A stretch of 64,000 nucleotides of DNA from Sinomicrobium kalidii (GCF_021183825.1 NZ_CP089211.1:3397501-3461500); one strand, 5' to 3'; numbered from the stretch's first letter, positions 36,578 through 46,066 are shown. Numbers and translations: made by a program. The notes: generated by a model from the letters alone, not told the origin.

Positions 36578-38890
36578 ATGAATCAGGATTATATTATACC
36601 AAAAGAATGGTCGATTGTAGAAGAAGGATTTGACAGGGACAGGATGGAATCGTCCGAAAGCCTGTTCAGTATGGGCAACGGGGCTATGGGGCAACGGGCC
36701 AATTTTGAGGAAAGCTATTCGGGCCCCACGTTTCAGGGCAGTTATATTGCCGGGCTGTATTATCCCGATAAAACCCGGGTAGGCTGGTGGAAAAACGGTT
36801 ATCCCGAGTATTTTGCAAAAGTGCTCAATGCTCCGAACTGGATAGGTATTGATGTGAAGATCAACGGAGAAAAACTGGACCTGGCCAAATGTAAAGAAGT
36901 ACGGGGATTCCGTCGGGAACTGAACATGAAAGAAGGCTGGCACCACCGATCGTTCGAAGCTACATTACAGAACGGGACAGAAATCCGGGTGGAGGCCCGC
37001 CGCTTCCTTTCCCTGGAAACCGACGAACTGGGCGTTATAAAATATGAAGTCACTCCGTTGAACAGGGAGGCGAAAATAGTTTTCTGCCCTTATGTCGATG
37101 CCGGAATTACCAATGAGGATGCCAACTGGGATGAAAAATTCTGGGAACCGCTGGAAACGAGATCGTCCGGAAGGGAAGCTTTTGTTGTGGCACAAACGTT
37201 CAAGACGCATTTCCGTGTGGCCACGTTCATGCACAATACCCTTTTTCTGAATGAAAAGGAATTGCAACTTGAGCCGGTAGCTACGGAATCTGCAGAAGAC
37301 AAAGTGCAGTTTGCCTATGAGGTCCCGGTACAACAGGGAGAGACAGCCACAATTCAAAAACTGGGAGGCTATACCGTTTCTTTTAATCACGATAAGGACA
37401 AACTGGTTACCGCCGCACGGCAAGTCATTCAAAAGGCTGCGGAAAAAGGATATGAGGCCCTGCTGAAAGCGCAACAGGATGCCTGGGCCGCAATATGGGA
37501 AATGGCAGATATCACCATCGAAGGGGATGTTAAGGCGCAACAGGGTATACGTTTTAATATCTTTCAGTTGAACCAGACCTATCTGGGACGCGATGCACGG
37601 CTCAACATCGGCCCCAAGGGGTTTACAGGCGAAAAATACGGCGGAAGTACGTACTGGGATACCGAAGCGTACTGCCTGCCTTTCTACATGGCCACCAAAA
37701 ACCAGCAGGTGGCACGAAACCTGTTGTCTTACAGGTACAATCAATTGGATAAAGCCATAGAAAACGCTGAAAAACTCGGCTTTGGCAATGGTGCTGCCCT
37801 CTATCCCATGGTAACGATGAATGGTGAGGAATGTCACAACGAATGGGAGATCACCTTCGAGGAAATACACCGCAACGGGGCCATTGCCTTTGCCATATAC
37901 AGGTATTACTGCTATACGGGAGATTACAGCTATATCCCCGAAAAGGGACTGGAAGTGCTTATCGGCATAGCACGGTTCTGGGCGCAACGGGCAACCTATT
38001 CCACGGCAAAAGACAAATATGTGATCCTGGGAGTTACCGGGCCCAACGAATACGAAAACAATGTTAACAATAACTGGTATACCAATTACATAGCAAAGTG
38101 GTGCCTGGAATATGCTGTGGAGCAGGTGCAGAAAGTAAAGGAAGAATATGTAGCAGACCATTCCCGGATTGTGGCAAAAACGAAGTTGTCTGATAACGAA
38201 ACAGCACATTGGAAAGAAGTTGTGGGCAATATGTACTTCCCCTATTCCGAAGAACACGATGTATACCTGCAGCAAGACGGTTTCCTGGACAAGGAACTGG
38301 TAAAAGTAGCAGACCTGGATGCAGCGCAACGCCCCCTGAACCAGAAATGGTCGTGGGACCGCATATTGCGTTCGCCTTATATCAAACAGGCCGATGTCTT
38401 ACAGGGGTTTTACTTTTTCGAAGATCATTTCACCCGGGAGGAACTGGAAAGGCACTTCGATTTTTACGAACCGTTTACGGTGCATGAATCGTCCCTGTCG
38501 CCCTGTGTGCATTCCATCCAGGCTGCACTTCTCGGAAGAATGGAACAGGCCTATGCCTTTTACCTGCGAACGTCGCGCCTCGATCTGGACGACTATAACA
38601 GGGAAGTGAAAGAAGGGTGTCATATCACCTCTATGGCCGGTACCTGGATGAGCATCGTGGAAGGTTTCGGCGGAATGCGTGTAAAGGATAGCGTATTGCA
38701 TTTCAGTCCGAAGATCCCGGAACAATGGAAAGGCTATTCCTTTAAGATCAATTTCAGGGGACAGGTATTGAAAGTTGATGTCAATGCCAGAGGAACCGGG
38801 TTTGCCCTCGAAGGGAACGAATCCCTTACGGTAGTGGTGAACGGAAAACAGGTGATCGTGGAGCCCGGAAATCCGGTAGCTGTTCAATAA
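36578..38890 (+). CDS. glycoside hydrolase family 65, maltose phosphorylase-like
   Basis: This is a 770-residue protein of usual GH65 length: an N-terminal beta-sandwich, an (alpha/alpha)6 barrel and a C-terminal beta domain. GH65 words include FNIFQLNQTYLGRDARLNIGPKG, GGSTYWDTEAYCLPFY and the catalytic region VTGPNEYENNVNNNWYTNY with the general-acid Glu491. ECHNEWEITFEEIHRNG around residue 425 is the form seen in maltose phosphorylases. It would split maltose with phosphate into glucose and beta-glucose-1-phosphate. The beta-PGM gene directly upstream supports this. Trehalose or kojibiose specificity cannot be ruled out by eye. Confidence 0.9.
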   Translation: MNQDYIIPKEWSIVEEGFDRDRMESSESLFSMGNGAMGQRANFEESYSGPTFQGSYIAGLYYPDKTRVGWWKNGYPEYFAKVLNAPNWIGIDVKINGEKLDLAKCKEVRGFRRELNMKEGWHHRSFEATLQNGTEIRVEARRFLSLETDELGVIKYEVTPLNREAKIVFCPYVDAGITNEDANWDEKFWEPLETRSSGREAFVVAQTFKTHFRVATFMHNTLFLNEKELQLEPVATESAEDKVQFAYEVPVQQGETATIQKLGGYTVSFNHDKDKLVTAARQVIQKAAEKGYEALLKAQQDAWAAIWEMADITIEGDVKAQQGIRFNIFQLNQTYLGRDARLNIGPKGFTGEKYGGSTYWDTEAYCLPFYMATKNQQVARNLLSYRYNQLDKAIENAEKLGFGNGAALYPMVTMNGEECHNEWEITFEEIHRNGAIAFAIYRYYCYTGDYSYIPEKGLEVLIGIARFWAQRATYSTAKDKYVILGVTGPNEYENNVNNNWYTNYIAKWCLEYAVEQVQKVKEEYVADHSRIVAKTKLSDNETAHWKEVVGNMYFPYSEEHDVYLQQDGFLDKELVKVADLDAAQRPLNQKWSWDRILRSPYIKQADVLQGFYFFEDHFTREELERHFDFYEPFTVHESSLSPCVHSIQAALLGRMEQAYAFYLRTSRLDLDDYNREVKEGCHITSMAGTWMSIVEGFGGMRVKDSVLHFSPKIPEQWKGYSFKINFRGQVLKVDVNARGTGFALEGNESLTVVVNGKQVIVEPGNPVAVQ

Positions 38891-38940
38891 CTGATGCAGG
38901 ACTGTAAGATTCAGGACGTATGACGAAATTTTTAGAACGT

Positions 38941-39100
38941 GACAAAATGCAATTCAGATGGATTTTCCTCGATGTTGTTTCCCATCCGTTTTGACCGGGC
39001 GCAATGCATTACCTAAAGGGCAAATCGAGGAAAATCAGGTTCCCTTTAGGGTGAGGAGGAAACTGATTTTCCGATACATCTGAATAAAACAAATTTTGTC
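38941..39100. repeat. 160-bp nested palindromic element
   Basis: Terminal inverted repeats GACAAAAT (38941-38948) with ATTTTGTC (39093-39100), then ATTCAGATG (38952-38960) with CATCTGAAT (39077-39085). Inside, ATTTTCCTCGAT (38962-38973) pairs with ATCGAGGAAAAT (39024-39035), CCTAAAGGG (39012-39020) with CCCTTTAGG (39042-39050), and GGAAAATCAG (39029-39038) alternatively with CTGATTTTCC (39063-39072). There is no coding capacity. It looks like a miniature non-autonomous mobile element or a structured RNA with two exclusive folds. Confidence 0.65.
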
Positions 39101-39173
39101 ATGTACTAAAGACGGATTACGAAATAGTTTTTAAGTCCCGGGTCTTACATCCTATGTCCAAATACGTTTTCAA

Positions 39174-41051
39174 ATGAAAAAGATACTTTATATATTATTT
39201 TTTCTGAATGCGGCGCTTCTAACTGCGCAGAAGATAGAAAAAGTAGCCCCCCCCTTCTGGTGGAGCGGGATGCACAGGGATGAGTTACAACTCATGATCT
39301 ACGGGAAGGATATCGCCCGTTCTACACCGGAAATGAAAGGGGTGACCATCCGCAATGTCCGGAAGACCGAAAACCCGAATTACCTGTTCGTTACCGTAAG
39401 CACAAAAGATGTATCCGCAGGGAAATATGAGCTCACACTTAAAAACGGTGGAACAGTAGCGGACAACTACACTTATGAATTCAGGGCAAGGGAAGCGGGC
39501 TCGGCATTGCGAAAGGGGTTTGACAGTTCGGATGTTATTTACCTGCTGATGCCCGACAGGTTTGCCAACGGAAACCCGGAAAACGATTCGCATCCGGAAA
39601 TGGCCGAAAAGGCCGACCGGGATAAACAGGGAGGGCGCCACGGGGGAGACCTGCAAGGTATTATGGATCACCTGGATTATATTGAGGAACTCGGGGCAAC
39701 AGCGGTATGGAGTACCCCCCTGCTGGAAGACAACGACCCGGAATACTCCTATCACACCTATGCACAGAGCAATGTGTACCGTATAGACCCGCGCTACGGC
39801 AGTAATGAAGACTATAAACGCCTGGCAGACGAACTGCACGAACGGGACATGAAACTCCTGATGGATTACGTGACCAATCACTGGGGAGCGGAGCACTGGA
39901 TGATAAAGGACCTGCCTACATACAACTGGATACACCAGTTCCCCGGCGGCGACAACTCTCAGTTGCCTGAGCAAGATCGAAGAGCCGGCTATGCCAATTC
40001 CAATTACCGGATGGAAACACAATATGACCCCAATGCATCGGATATCGACAGGAGGTATTGTGTGGACGGATGGTTCGTTTCTACCATGCCCGACCTGAAC
40101 CAAAGCAATCCGCTGGTATTGAATTACCTGATCCAGAATGCCCTCTGGTGGATCGAATATGCGGGACTGGACGGTTTTCGGGTAGATACCTATTCCTATA
40201 ACGACAAAGAGGGTATTGCCAAATGGACCAAAGCCATTACGGACGAATACCCCCATTTTAATATCGTAGGGGAAATATGGCTGCACGACCAGGCACAGAT
40301 CGCCTACTGGCAGAAGGATAGTAAGATAGGTGCACTTCAGGATTTTAATTCCCATCTTCCCGGTGTAATGGACTTTACCCTGCACGATGCGCTCAGTGTA
40401 GTGTTTGATGAAGACAAGGCTTCGTGGGACAAGGGAATGGTAAAAGTGTACAACAATTTTGTAAACGATTTTCTCTATCCGGACATTAATAATGTACTTG
40501 TATTCATGGAGAATCACGATACACAGCGCATTAATCATGTGTATGACGGTGATTTGAGAAAATACAAAATGGCTACGGCAGTGATCGCCACAGTCCGGGG
40601 TATTCCGCAACTGTATTACGGAAGTGAAATAGGTATGACCGGGAACAAGGACAATGGCGACGGCGATATCCGCCGGGATTTTCCGGGGGGCTGGAAAAGT
40701 GATGAGAACAATGCATTCACCGCAAAAGGCCGTACGGAAAGGCAGAAGGAGTACTTCAATTTTACTTCAAAGCTGTTCAGCTGGCGAAAGCAGACCCCGG
40801 TAATCCACAACGGGAAAACGAAACACTATCTGCCGGAAAACAATGTGTATGTCTATTTCCGGTATAACGACACCGATACCGTAATGGTTATACTCAATAA
40901 CAGTAAGGAAACCCAAAATGTGAAGACCGGCCGGTTTCGGGAAAGTATCGGTAATTCAGCAAAGGGAAAAGAGATCATCAGTGAAAAAACCGTGAACCTG
41001 GATGAAATTACGATTACCCCCAAAAGCGTAATGATACTGGAACTGGAATAA
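39174..41051 (+). CDS. GH13 periplasmic neopullulanase/cyclomaltodextrinase (SusA-like)
   Basis: This is a 625-residue protein with signal peptide ending LLTAQ. The N-terminal cyclomaltodextrinase-type beta domain (VAPPFWWSGMHRDELQLMIYG) precedes the GH13 barrel. Regions visible are YLLMPDRFANGNPEND, MDYVTNHWG, GFRVDTYSYND with nucleophile Asp, IVGEIWLHD with acid Glu, and FMENHDTQR. It lacks a lipobox, so it is probably soluble in the periplasm, where it trims imported maltodextrins. It lies 283 bp after the GH65 gene, beyond the palindromic element. Confidence 0.9.
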   Translation: MKKILYILFFLNAALLTAQKIEKVAPPFWWSGMHRDELQLMIYGKDIARSTPEMKGVTIRNVRKTENPNYLFVTVSTKDVSAGKYELTLKNGGTVADNYTYEFRAREAGSALRKGFDSSDVIYLLMPDRFANGNPENDSHPEMAEKADRDKQGGRHGGDLQGIMDHLDYIEELGATAVWSTPLLEDNDPEYSYHTYAQSNVYRIDPRYGSNEDYKRLADELHERDMKLLMDYVTNHWGAEHWMIKDLPTYNWIHQFPGGDNSQLPEQDRRAGYANSNYRMETQYDPNASDIDRRYCVDGWFVSTMPDLNQSNPLVLNYLIQNALWWIEYAGLDGFRVDTYSYNDKEGIAKWTKAITDEYPHFNIVGEIWLHDQAQIAYWQKDSKIGALQDFNSHLPGVMDFTLHDALSVVFDEDKASWDKGMVKVYNNFVNDFLYPDINNVLVFMENHDTQRINHVYDGDLRKYKMATAVIATVRGIPQLYYGSEIGMTGNKDNGDGDIRRDFPGGWKSDENNAFTAKGRTERQKEYFNFTSKLFSWRKQTPVIHNGKTKHYLPENNVYVYFRYNDTDTVMVILNNSKETQNVKTGRFRESIGNSAKGKEIISEKTVNLDEITITPKSVMILELE

Positions 41052-41093
41052 GGGAGAATTATTAAAACAACACTGTCAAATACAACATACAAC

Positions 41094-42479
41094 ATGAAAA
41101 AAACAGTCATTTTCGCGGCGATTATGTGTACGCTGGTCGCCTGTAAAAAAGAAGGGAAACAACAGCAGAAAAAAGAGGAACCACAGCAGGAGCCGGCTCC
41201 CGTTTCCGATGAGGTGCTGGAAACGGCTGTGATCTACGAGGCCAATATCCGGCAGTATTCCGAAGAAGGAAGTTTTAACGCTTTCACAAGAGATATTCCC
41301 GAACTGAAAGAATTGGGGGTGAAAGTAATCTGGTTGATGCCCGTTTATCCCATTTCGTCCACCAAAAGCAAGGGATCGTTGGGAAGCTATTACGCTATTA
41401 CGGATTATACCAGGGTAAACCCGGAATTCGGAACGCTTGAAGATTTCCGCAAACTGGTCAAAACAGCGCACGATAACGGCATGTATGTCATCCTGGACTG
41501 GGTGGCCAACCATACCGGCTGGGATCATGTATGGGTAAAAGAACACCCCGAATATTACACACAGGACGAAAAGGGGAACATCATAGACCCGATAAATCCC
41601 GAAACGGGGGAATCCTGGGGATGGACCGACGTGGCCGACCTCAATTACAACAACCGTGAGATGCGTGAGGAAATGATAAAGGACATGCGTTACTGGATAG
41701 AAGAGGAGCACATAGACGGCTATCGCTGTGACGTGGCTCATCAGGTTCCCGTGGACTTCTGGGAAAATGCCGCCGACAGTTTGCGGGAAATAAAACCCGT
41801 TTTTATGCTTGCAGAAGCCGAACAGCCCGGGTTGCTCGAAAAAGCCTTTGACATGCAGTATGCCTGGGAAGGGCACCATATTTTGAATGAGATCGCACAG
41901 GGCAAAAAGAATGTGGGGGACTGGGATGCCTACATGGCTAAAAACGACACCCTGCTGGAAGCCGATGATATTTTTATGAACTTTACCTCCAACCACGATG
42001 AGAACTCCTGGAACGGTACGGTTTTCGAGCGAATGGGAGAGGCTGCGGAAACCTTTGCGGCCATGACCTATGCCATTCCCGGGATGCCGTTGATCTACAG
42101 TGGACAGGAATACGATATGGACAAGAGATTGCTCTTTTTTGAAAAAGATACGATCATTAAGAAAAAAGGGCAGTTCTACCCGTTATACCGGAAACTCGGA
42201 AAGCTGAAAAATGAAAACAATGCACTGAACGGCGGGAAAAAGGCCGCCGCATACAAGCGGTTTTCCACTTCCGATGATGAAAAGGTACTGGCTTTTGCCC
42301 GGGAAAAAGAAGGTGACCGCGTAATTTTTATCGCCAATCTGTCTGACGAACCGTTGCAGTTTACGGTAGCAGCCGAAGGCAGTTACGCGGACTATATGAA
42401 TGGAAAGGATATGAAAATCGATGCGGAGACCACTTACGATTTTGAACCCTGGGAATATTTGATTCTTACCGGAAAATAA
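41094..42479 (+). CDS. GH13 alpha-amylase family lipoprotein
   Basis: This is a 461-residue protein with lipobox LVAC near residue 17-20 and a Lys/Glu/Gln-rich linker. GH13 regions are VILDWVANHTGWDH, GYRCDVAHQVP with the nucleophile Asp, FMLAEAEQP with the acid Glu, and FTSNHDENSW. A C-terminal beta domain ends YDFEPWEYLIL. It is membrane-anchored and probably a maltodextrin-degrading enzyme. The residues after the Cys are basic rather than acidic, so periplasmic rather than surface location is possible. It follows the SusA-like gene by 42 bp and ends the plus-strand unit at a terminator. Confidence 0.9.
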   Translation: MKKTVIFAAIMCTLVACKKEGKQQQKKEEPQQEPAPVSDEVLETAVIYEANIRQYSEEGSFNAFTRDIPELKELGVKVIWLMPVYPISSTKSKGSLGSYYAITDYTRVNPEFGTLEDFRKLVKTAHDNGMYVILDWVANHTGWDHVWVKEHPEYYTQDEKGNIIDPINPETGESWGWTDVADLNYNNREMREEMIKDMRYWIEEEHIDGYRCDVAHQVPVDFWENAADSLREIKPVFMLAEAEQPGLLEKAFDMQYAWEGHHILNEIAQGKKNVGDWDAYMAKNDTLLEADDIFMNFTSNHDENSWNGTVFERMGEAAETFAAMTYAIPGMPLIYSGQEYDMDKRLLFFEKDTIIKKKGQFYPLYRKLGKLKNENNALNGGKKAAAYKRFSTSDDEKVLAFAREKEGDRVIFIANLSDEPLQFTVAAEGSYADYMNGKDMKIDAETTYDFEPWEYLILTGK

Positions 42480-42501
42480 GGACTTCCCGGACGAAAGATT
42501 T

Positions 42502-42536
42502 AAACCCGCAGAACATGGATAGCCTGCGGGTTTTTT
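42502..42536 (+). terminator. terminator of the plus-strand alpha-glucan genes
   Basis: AAACCCGCA (42502-42510) pairs with TGCGGGTTT (42525-42533) over a 14-base loop, and the T run continues to 42536. Confidence 0.85.
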
Positions 42537-42607
42537 GTTGCCGTACCGGAAAGTATGCGTATAAAGCATTTTTTTGTGTATCTTCAAACATCAAAAAGCG
42601 ATAAGAG

Positions 42608-43357
42608 ATGCGACGGTTTACATTCTTCCTGTTTTGGGTCCTGCTTCTGCTTACAGGGTGCACTGTTCATGACGACGTGATGGTCATAGGCCATCGGGGG
42701 GCGATGGGATATGAGACGGAAAACACCCTCGCATCCGTGCAAAAAGCACTTGACCTCGGTGCGGATGCCGTGGAGATTGACGTATTCAGGATACGGAGCG
42801 GAGAACTGGTGGTTTTTCACGATCAAAAGGTAGACCGGCTCACTAACGGAGGAGGCAATATAGAAGAATACGATATCCTGGATGTAAAATCCCTGTTACT
42901 CGAAGGCAATCACAGGATACCCATTCTCCAGGACGTGTTGAAACTGGTAAACAGGCAGTGTATACTGAATATCGAACTCAAGGGTACTGACATGTCGGCA
43001 GAGATCGATCATGTATTGCGTTATTACGTGGATAAGGAAGGGTGGCAGTATGACGATTTTATCGTATCCGGTTTTAAGTGGAACGAGTTGACCGAACTCC
43101 GAAAACGCAACCGGAACATACCGATAGCCCTGCTCACCGGTGAAGATCCTCTGGATGCCATTGGACCGGCAAAACGCCTGGGTGCCGTAGCGATCAATCC
43201 CGAATATACACAGCTTACCGAAGAAAATGTACAACAGGTGCAAAACTCGGGCTTTAAGGTGTTTGCCTGGACCGTAAACGATCCGGAAGATATTGCGAAA
43301 GTCCGTAAAACGGGGGTAGACGGTATTATTACGGATTTCCCGGACCGGGCAAGATAG
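42608..43357 (+). CDS. glycerophosphodiester phosphodiesterase lipoprotein
   Basis: This is a 249-residue protein with a lipobox LTGC near residue 18. The GDPD TIM-barrel has VIGHRGAMGYETENTL with His-Arg and Glu, AVEIDVFRIRSGELVVFHDQKVDRLTNGGG with the metal-binding Glu/Asp and catalytic His, INIELKG-type strand (ILNIELKGTD), and C-terminal VFAWTVNDPED. It hydrolyses glycerophosphodiesters to glycerol-3-phosphate in the periplasm. It has no evident link to the alpha-glucan locus; a terminator separates them. Confidence 0.92.
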   Translation: MRRFTFFLFWVLLLLTGCTVHDDVMVIGHRGAMGYETENTLASVQKALDLGADAVEIDVFRIRSGELVVFHDQKVDRLTNGGGNIEEYDILDVKSLLLEGNHRIPILQDVLKLVNRQCILNIELKGTDMSAEIDHVLRYYVDKEGWQYDDFIVSGFKWNELTELRKRNRNIPIALLTGEDPLDAIGPAKRLGAVAINPEYTQLTEENVQQVQNSGFKVFAWTVNDPEDIAKVRKTGVDGIITDFPDRAR

Positions 43358-43503
43358 TAAAGTGTGGTGTGCCACATTCCGGCAGGGTATTATCATTATT
43401 TGTAATGCATTCATAATCAAAACTAATACGGCAATATAAAATTTGGAAGAATATTTGATTAAATTTGCATTGTAAACCTGATAGGAAATTAAAATTTTAT
43501 ATT

Positions 43504-43821
43504 ATGGCATTAGAGATCACAGACGCTACTTTCGAAGAAGTAGTATTAAAAAGCGATAAACCGGTTATGGTAGACTTCTGGGCAGCCTGGTGCGGGCCTT
43601 GTAGAATGGTTGGCCCGATCATAGAGGAAGTAAGTTCCGAATATGAAGGAAAGGTTGTTGTAGGAAAGGTCGATGTAGATGCAAACCAGGAGTTTGCCGC
43701 GAAGTACGGAGTGCGTAACATCCCTACGGTATTGGTTTTTCAAAACGGTGAAGTTGTGGGAAGACAGGTAGGTGTGGCACCTAAGGCAACCTACACGGAA
43801 GCACTGGATTCGTTAATGTAA
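43504..43821 (+). CDS. trxA: thioredoxin
   Basis: This is a 105-residue cytosolic protein with the WCGPC active site (Cys30, Cys33), VDFWAAW before it and the cis-Pro loop RNIPTVLVF. It is of normal length for thioredoxin-1. The open frame starts 13 codons earlier, but ATG 43504 is the family start. A TAAATTTG box at 43460-43467 is a probable -7 element. A strong terminator follows. Confidence 0.96.
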   Translation: MALEITDATFEEVVLKSDKPVMVDFWAAWCGPCRMVGPIIEEVSSEYEGKVVVGKVDVDANQEFAAKYGVRNIPTVLVFQNGEVVGRQVGVAPKATYTEALDSLM

Positions 43822-43848
43822 CATTAGTGAATCATATATAACAGATTG

Positions 43849-43880
43849 AAAAAGGTTTGGCTCGCGGCCAAACCTTTTTT
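43849..43880 (+). terminator. thioredoxin gene terminator
   Basis: AAAAAGGTTTGG (43849-43860) pairs with CCAAACCTTTTT (43868-43879) over a 7-base loop, with a T run. Confidence 0.9.
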
Positions 43881-43967
43881 ATTTTTATAGACATTTACTC
43901 ACTAAGTGAGATTTAAAATGCTCAGACGCTTGCGTCGAAATACTTTTTTTCGGGTTTTCCGATTTAT

Positions 43968-44005
43968 ACCTCGTGTCCCGATAATTATTGGGATTGCCCC
44001 GAGGT
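43968..44005. repeat. hairpin upstream of the DUF58 gene
   Basis: ACCTCG (43968-43973) pairs with CGAGGT (44000-44005), and inside them CCCGATAAT can pair with ATTGGGA. Nearby lie two smaller perfect dyads (CTCACTAAGTGAG before 43910 and GACGCTTGCGTC near 43925). Repeat debris or a regulatory structure. Confidence 0.45.
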
Positions 44006-44026
44006 AGTTGACTTTAATACGGTATC

Positions 44027-44956
44027 GTGGATATACAGAACGAATTAAATAACGTACAGCTCTTTAAAAATCTCAATCTGCTGGCCAATCAGGTAGTGGA
44101 GGGGTTTATCAGCGGAATGCATAAAAGCCCTTTTCACGGGTTTTCTTCCGAATTTGCAGAACACAAGATTTATAATCCCGGCGAGAGTACAAGGCATATA
44201 GACTGGAAACTGTTTGCCAAGACAGACAAACTGTATTCCAAGAGTTATGAAGAAGAGACCAATTTACGTTGTCATATCATTATAGACAATTCGTCTTCCA
44301 TGTATTATCCGGAAATCAGGAATTTGTCGGTAACCTCATTGAATAAAATCGGTTTTTCCGTATTGGCTTCCGCCGCCTTGATGAACCTGCTGAAACGACA
44401 GCGCGATGCCATGGGCCTGAGTATATATTCGGATACATACGACTTTTACGCACCCGAAAAGGGGAGTAACCGTCATTATCAGATGCTGCTGAAGGTTCTG
44501 GAAGATATAGCAGGACGTATTGAAAAAGAAAGGGCTACAAAAACATATACCTATTTGCACCAGATCGCTGAAAAGATACACCGCAGGAGTATGATATTCC
44601 TCTTTACCGATATGTTCCAGGACGAAACCGGGGAGGAAGAGTTGTTTGATGCCCTGCGCCACCTGAAATACAACAAGCACGAAGTGGTATTGTTTCATGT
44701 CATGGACAAATCCAGCGAATATCTCTTTGAGTTTGATAACCGCCCCAAGCGGTTTGTCGATGTGGAGACCGGAGCGCATATCAACCTCTATGCAGATAAC
44801 ATAAAAGAGGAATATAGAAAGGCTGTGGAAGCCTATAAAGAGGAGATAAAATTAAAAGCGGCCCAGTATCGTATAAAATATGTGGAAGCGGACGTACGGC
44901 AGGACCTGGAAAAAATTTTACAGACCTACCTGATTGAAAGACAAAAGTTTATTTGA
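44027..44956 (+). CDS. DUF58 domain protein (MoxR-associated type)
   Basis: This is a 309-residue protein with GTG start. It contains FSSEFAEHKIYNPGESTRHIDWKLFAKTDKLYSKSYEEETNL, the DUF58 core, and then a vWA-like part with LRCHIIIDNSSSMYY, a DxSxS metal-site motif, and FLFTDMFQD. It has no membrane segment. Such proteins usually work with MoxR AAA+ ATPases as chaperones or in aerotolerance (Bat) operons, but no MoxR gene is adjacent here. No ATG is available near the conserved N-terminus, which supports the GTG start. Confidence 0.85.
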   Translation: MDIQNELNNVQLFKNLNLLANQVVEGFISGMHKSPFHGFSSEFAEHKIYNPGESTRHIDWKLFAKTDKLYSKSYEEETNLRCHIIIDNSSSMYYPEIRNLSVTSLNKIGFSVLASAALMNLLKRQRDAMGLSIYSDTYDFYAPEKGSNRHYQMLLKVLEDIAGRIEKERATKTYTYLHQIAEKIHRRSMIFLFTDMFQDETGEEELFDALRHLKYNKHEVVLFHVMDKSSEYLFEFDNRPKRFVDVETGAHINLYADNIKEEYRKAVEAYKEEIKLKAAQYRIKYVEADVRQDLEKILQTYLIERQKFI

Positions 44957-44993
44957 CGGTTGGAAATTAACCTTCATTTTTTTAGGGAAAACA

Positions 44994-45024
44994 TTTGCGG
45001 AATTAAAAATGGGGTGTATATTTG
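44994..45024 (+). promoter_or_regulatory. tRNA-Asp promoter
   Basis: TTTG at 44994-44997 is followed after 19 bp by TATATTTG (45017-45024), an exact match to the Bacteroidota promoter, 18 bp before the tRNA. Confidence 0.8.
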
Positions 45025-45042
45025 CATCCGCAATACGATAGA

Positions 45043-45119
45043 GGTCCGGTAGTTCAGCTGGTTAGAATACATGCCTGTCACGCATGGGGTCGCGGGTTCG
45101 AATCCCGTCCGGACCGCCA
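45043..45119 (+). tRNA. tRNA-Asp (anticodon GTC)
   Basis: A 77-base cloverleaf with the CCA tail encoded. Acceptor GGTCCGG pairs with CCGGACC, the anticodon stem CATGC/GCATG encloses loop CTGTCAC (anticodon GTC), and the T arm is GCGGGTTCGAATCCCGT. A terminator follows. Confidence 0.97.
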
Positions 45120-45128
45120 AAAACAAAA

Positions 45129-45156
45129 AAAAGCTCCTTATTGCGGGGCTTTTTTT
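45129..45156 (+). terminator. tRNA-Asp terminator
   Basis: AAAAGCTCC (45129-45137) pairs with GGGGCTTTT (45146-45154) with one G-T pair, followed by further T residues. Confidence 0.8.
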
Positions 45157-45227
45157 GGCACTTAAAGTTTAGTTGTGTTGTTTAGGGTAGATCCCCTGAT
45201 CTATCCAGGTTTAGTAGTTAGACCAAT

Positions 45228-45264
45228 GAAAGGCTTTTCCGCCGCGGGCGGAGGGCTTTTTTTG
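45228..45264 (+). terminator. second GC-rich hairpin with T run
   Basis: CCGCC (45239-45243) pairs with GGCGG (45247-45251), flanked by AAAGGC on the left and GGGCTTTTTTT on the right. It lies between the tRNA and the BI-1 family gene, where it may be a backup terminator or end a small transcript starting after 45160. Confidence 0.55.
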
Positions 45265-45364
45265 TTTCAGGGCGTTTCCTCTTTAAGAAATTATAAATTT
45301 TTCACTTCTTTAAACACACTTCCGGTTTTTTTCTTAGATTCCCGGTTTCTAAACAAAACAACCT

Positions 45365-46066
45365 ATGGAAAATCAGATTCAGGACAAAATCATGTTAAGT
45401 GATTTAACGCTGGCCGATCGCGCCGCATTTTATAAGAAAACCTATGCCCATGTGGCAGGAGGGGTGCTGGCTTTTATTCTTTTTGAATATCTGTTATTGC
45501 AGAGTGAGACCATTGTACAGTTTGCCTTGTCTATGACAGAAGGCTACCGCTGGCTTTTAATGCTGGGCGGCTTCATGTTTATCACCAATTATGCGGAAAG
45601 TACCGCTTTGAGGACTGCCGATAAAAACAAGCAGTATTTGGCTTACGGCATTTATATTTTAGCCGAGGCCTTTATTTTTGTGCCTTTGATTTATATCGCT
45701 GCATATTATCTGGAGTCCGGGCCGGAAATACTTAATCAGGCCGCTATAGTGACCCTTGCCTTGTTTACCGGATTATCCGCCATAGTTTTTCTGACCAGGA
45801 AGGATTTCTCATTCCTGAAAACCGGATTGGTCATCGGTTTTTTTATTGCTATCGGATTGATTATTGCCGGGACGATCTTCGGATTTAACCTCGGTCTTTG
45901 GTTTTCGGTCGGAATGTGTTTATTGGCGGGCGGAGCCATACTTTACCAAACTTCAAATCTGGTGAATAAATACGGCAAAGAAGATTATATCCCCGCAGCA
46001 ATAGGATTATTTGCATCTCTTATGTTGTTGTTCTGGTACGTACTCCGGATTTTTTCGCGGGATTAA
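45365..46066 (+). CDS. Bax inhibitor-1/YccA family membrane protein
   Basis: This is a 233-residue protein with about seven membrane helices after a short cytoplasmic start (LADRAAFYKKTYAHVAGG). The words TYAHVAGGVLAF, AIVTLALFTGLSAIVFLTRKDFSFLKTGL and GTIFGFNLGLWFSVGMCLLAGGAILYQTSNLV are those of the BI-1 family. Members are inner-membrane proteins; some act as calcium leak channels or bind the FtsH protease. Monocistronic here. Confidence 0.88.
   Translation: MENQIQDKIMLSDLTLADRAAFYKKTYAHVAGGVLAFILFEYLLLQSETIVQFALSMTEGYRWLLMLGGFMFITNYAESTALRTADKNKQYLAYGIYILAEAFIFVPLIYIAAYYLESGPEILNQAAIVTLALFTGLSAIVFLTRKDFSFLKTGLVIGFFIAIGLIIAGTIFGFNLGLWFSVGMCLLAGGAILYQTSNLVNKYGKEDYIPAAIGLFASLMLLFWYVLRIFSRD

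Noticed and set aside
36965..38329. 454-codon minus-strand frame inside the GH65 gene
   Set aside because: Shadow frame; the plus strand has full GH65 motifs with catalytic Glu491.
44027..44956. DUF58 gene as part of a Bat aerotolerance operon
   Set aside because: No MoxR, BatA-type or TPR genes flank it; it is isolated between thioredoxin and tRNA-Asp.
45043..45160. tRNA-Asp as an integration site of a mobile island
   Set aside because: No integrase gene and no repeated tRNA 3' end downstream within the window.
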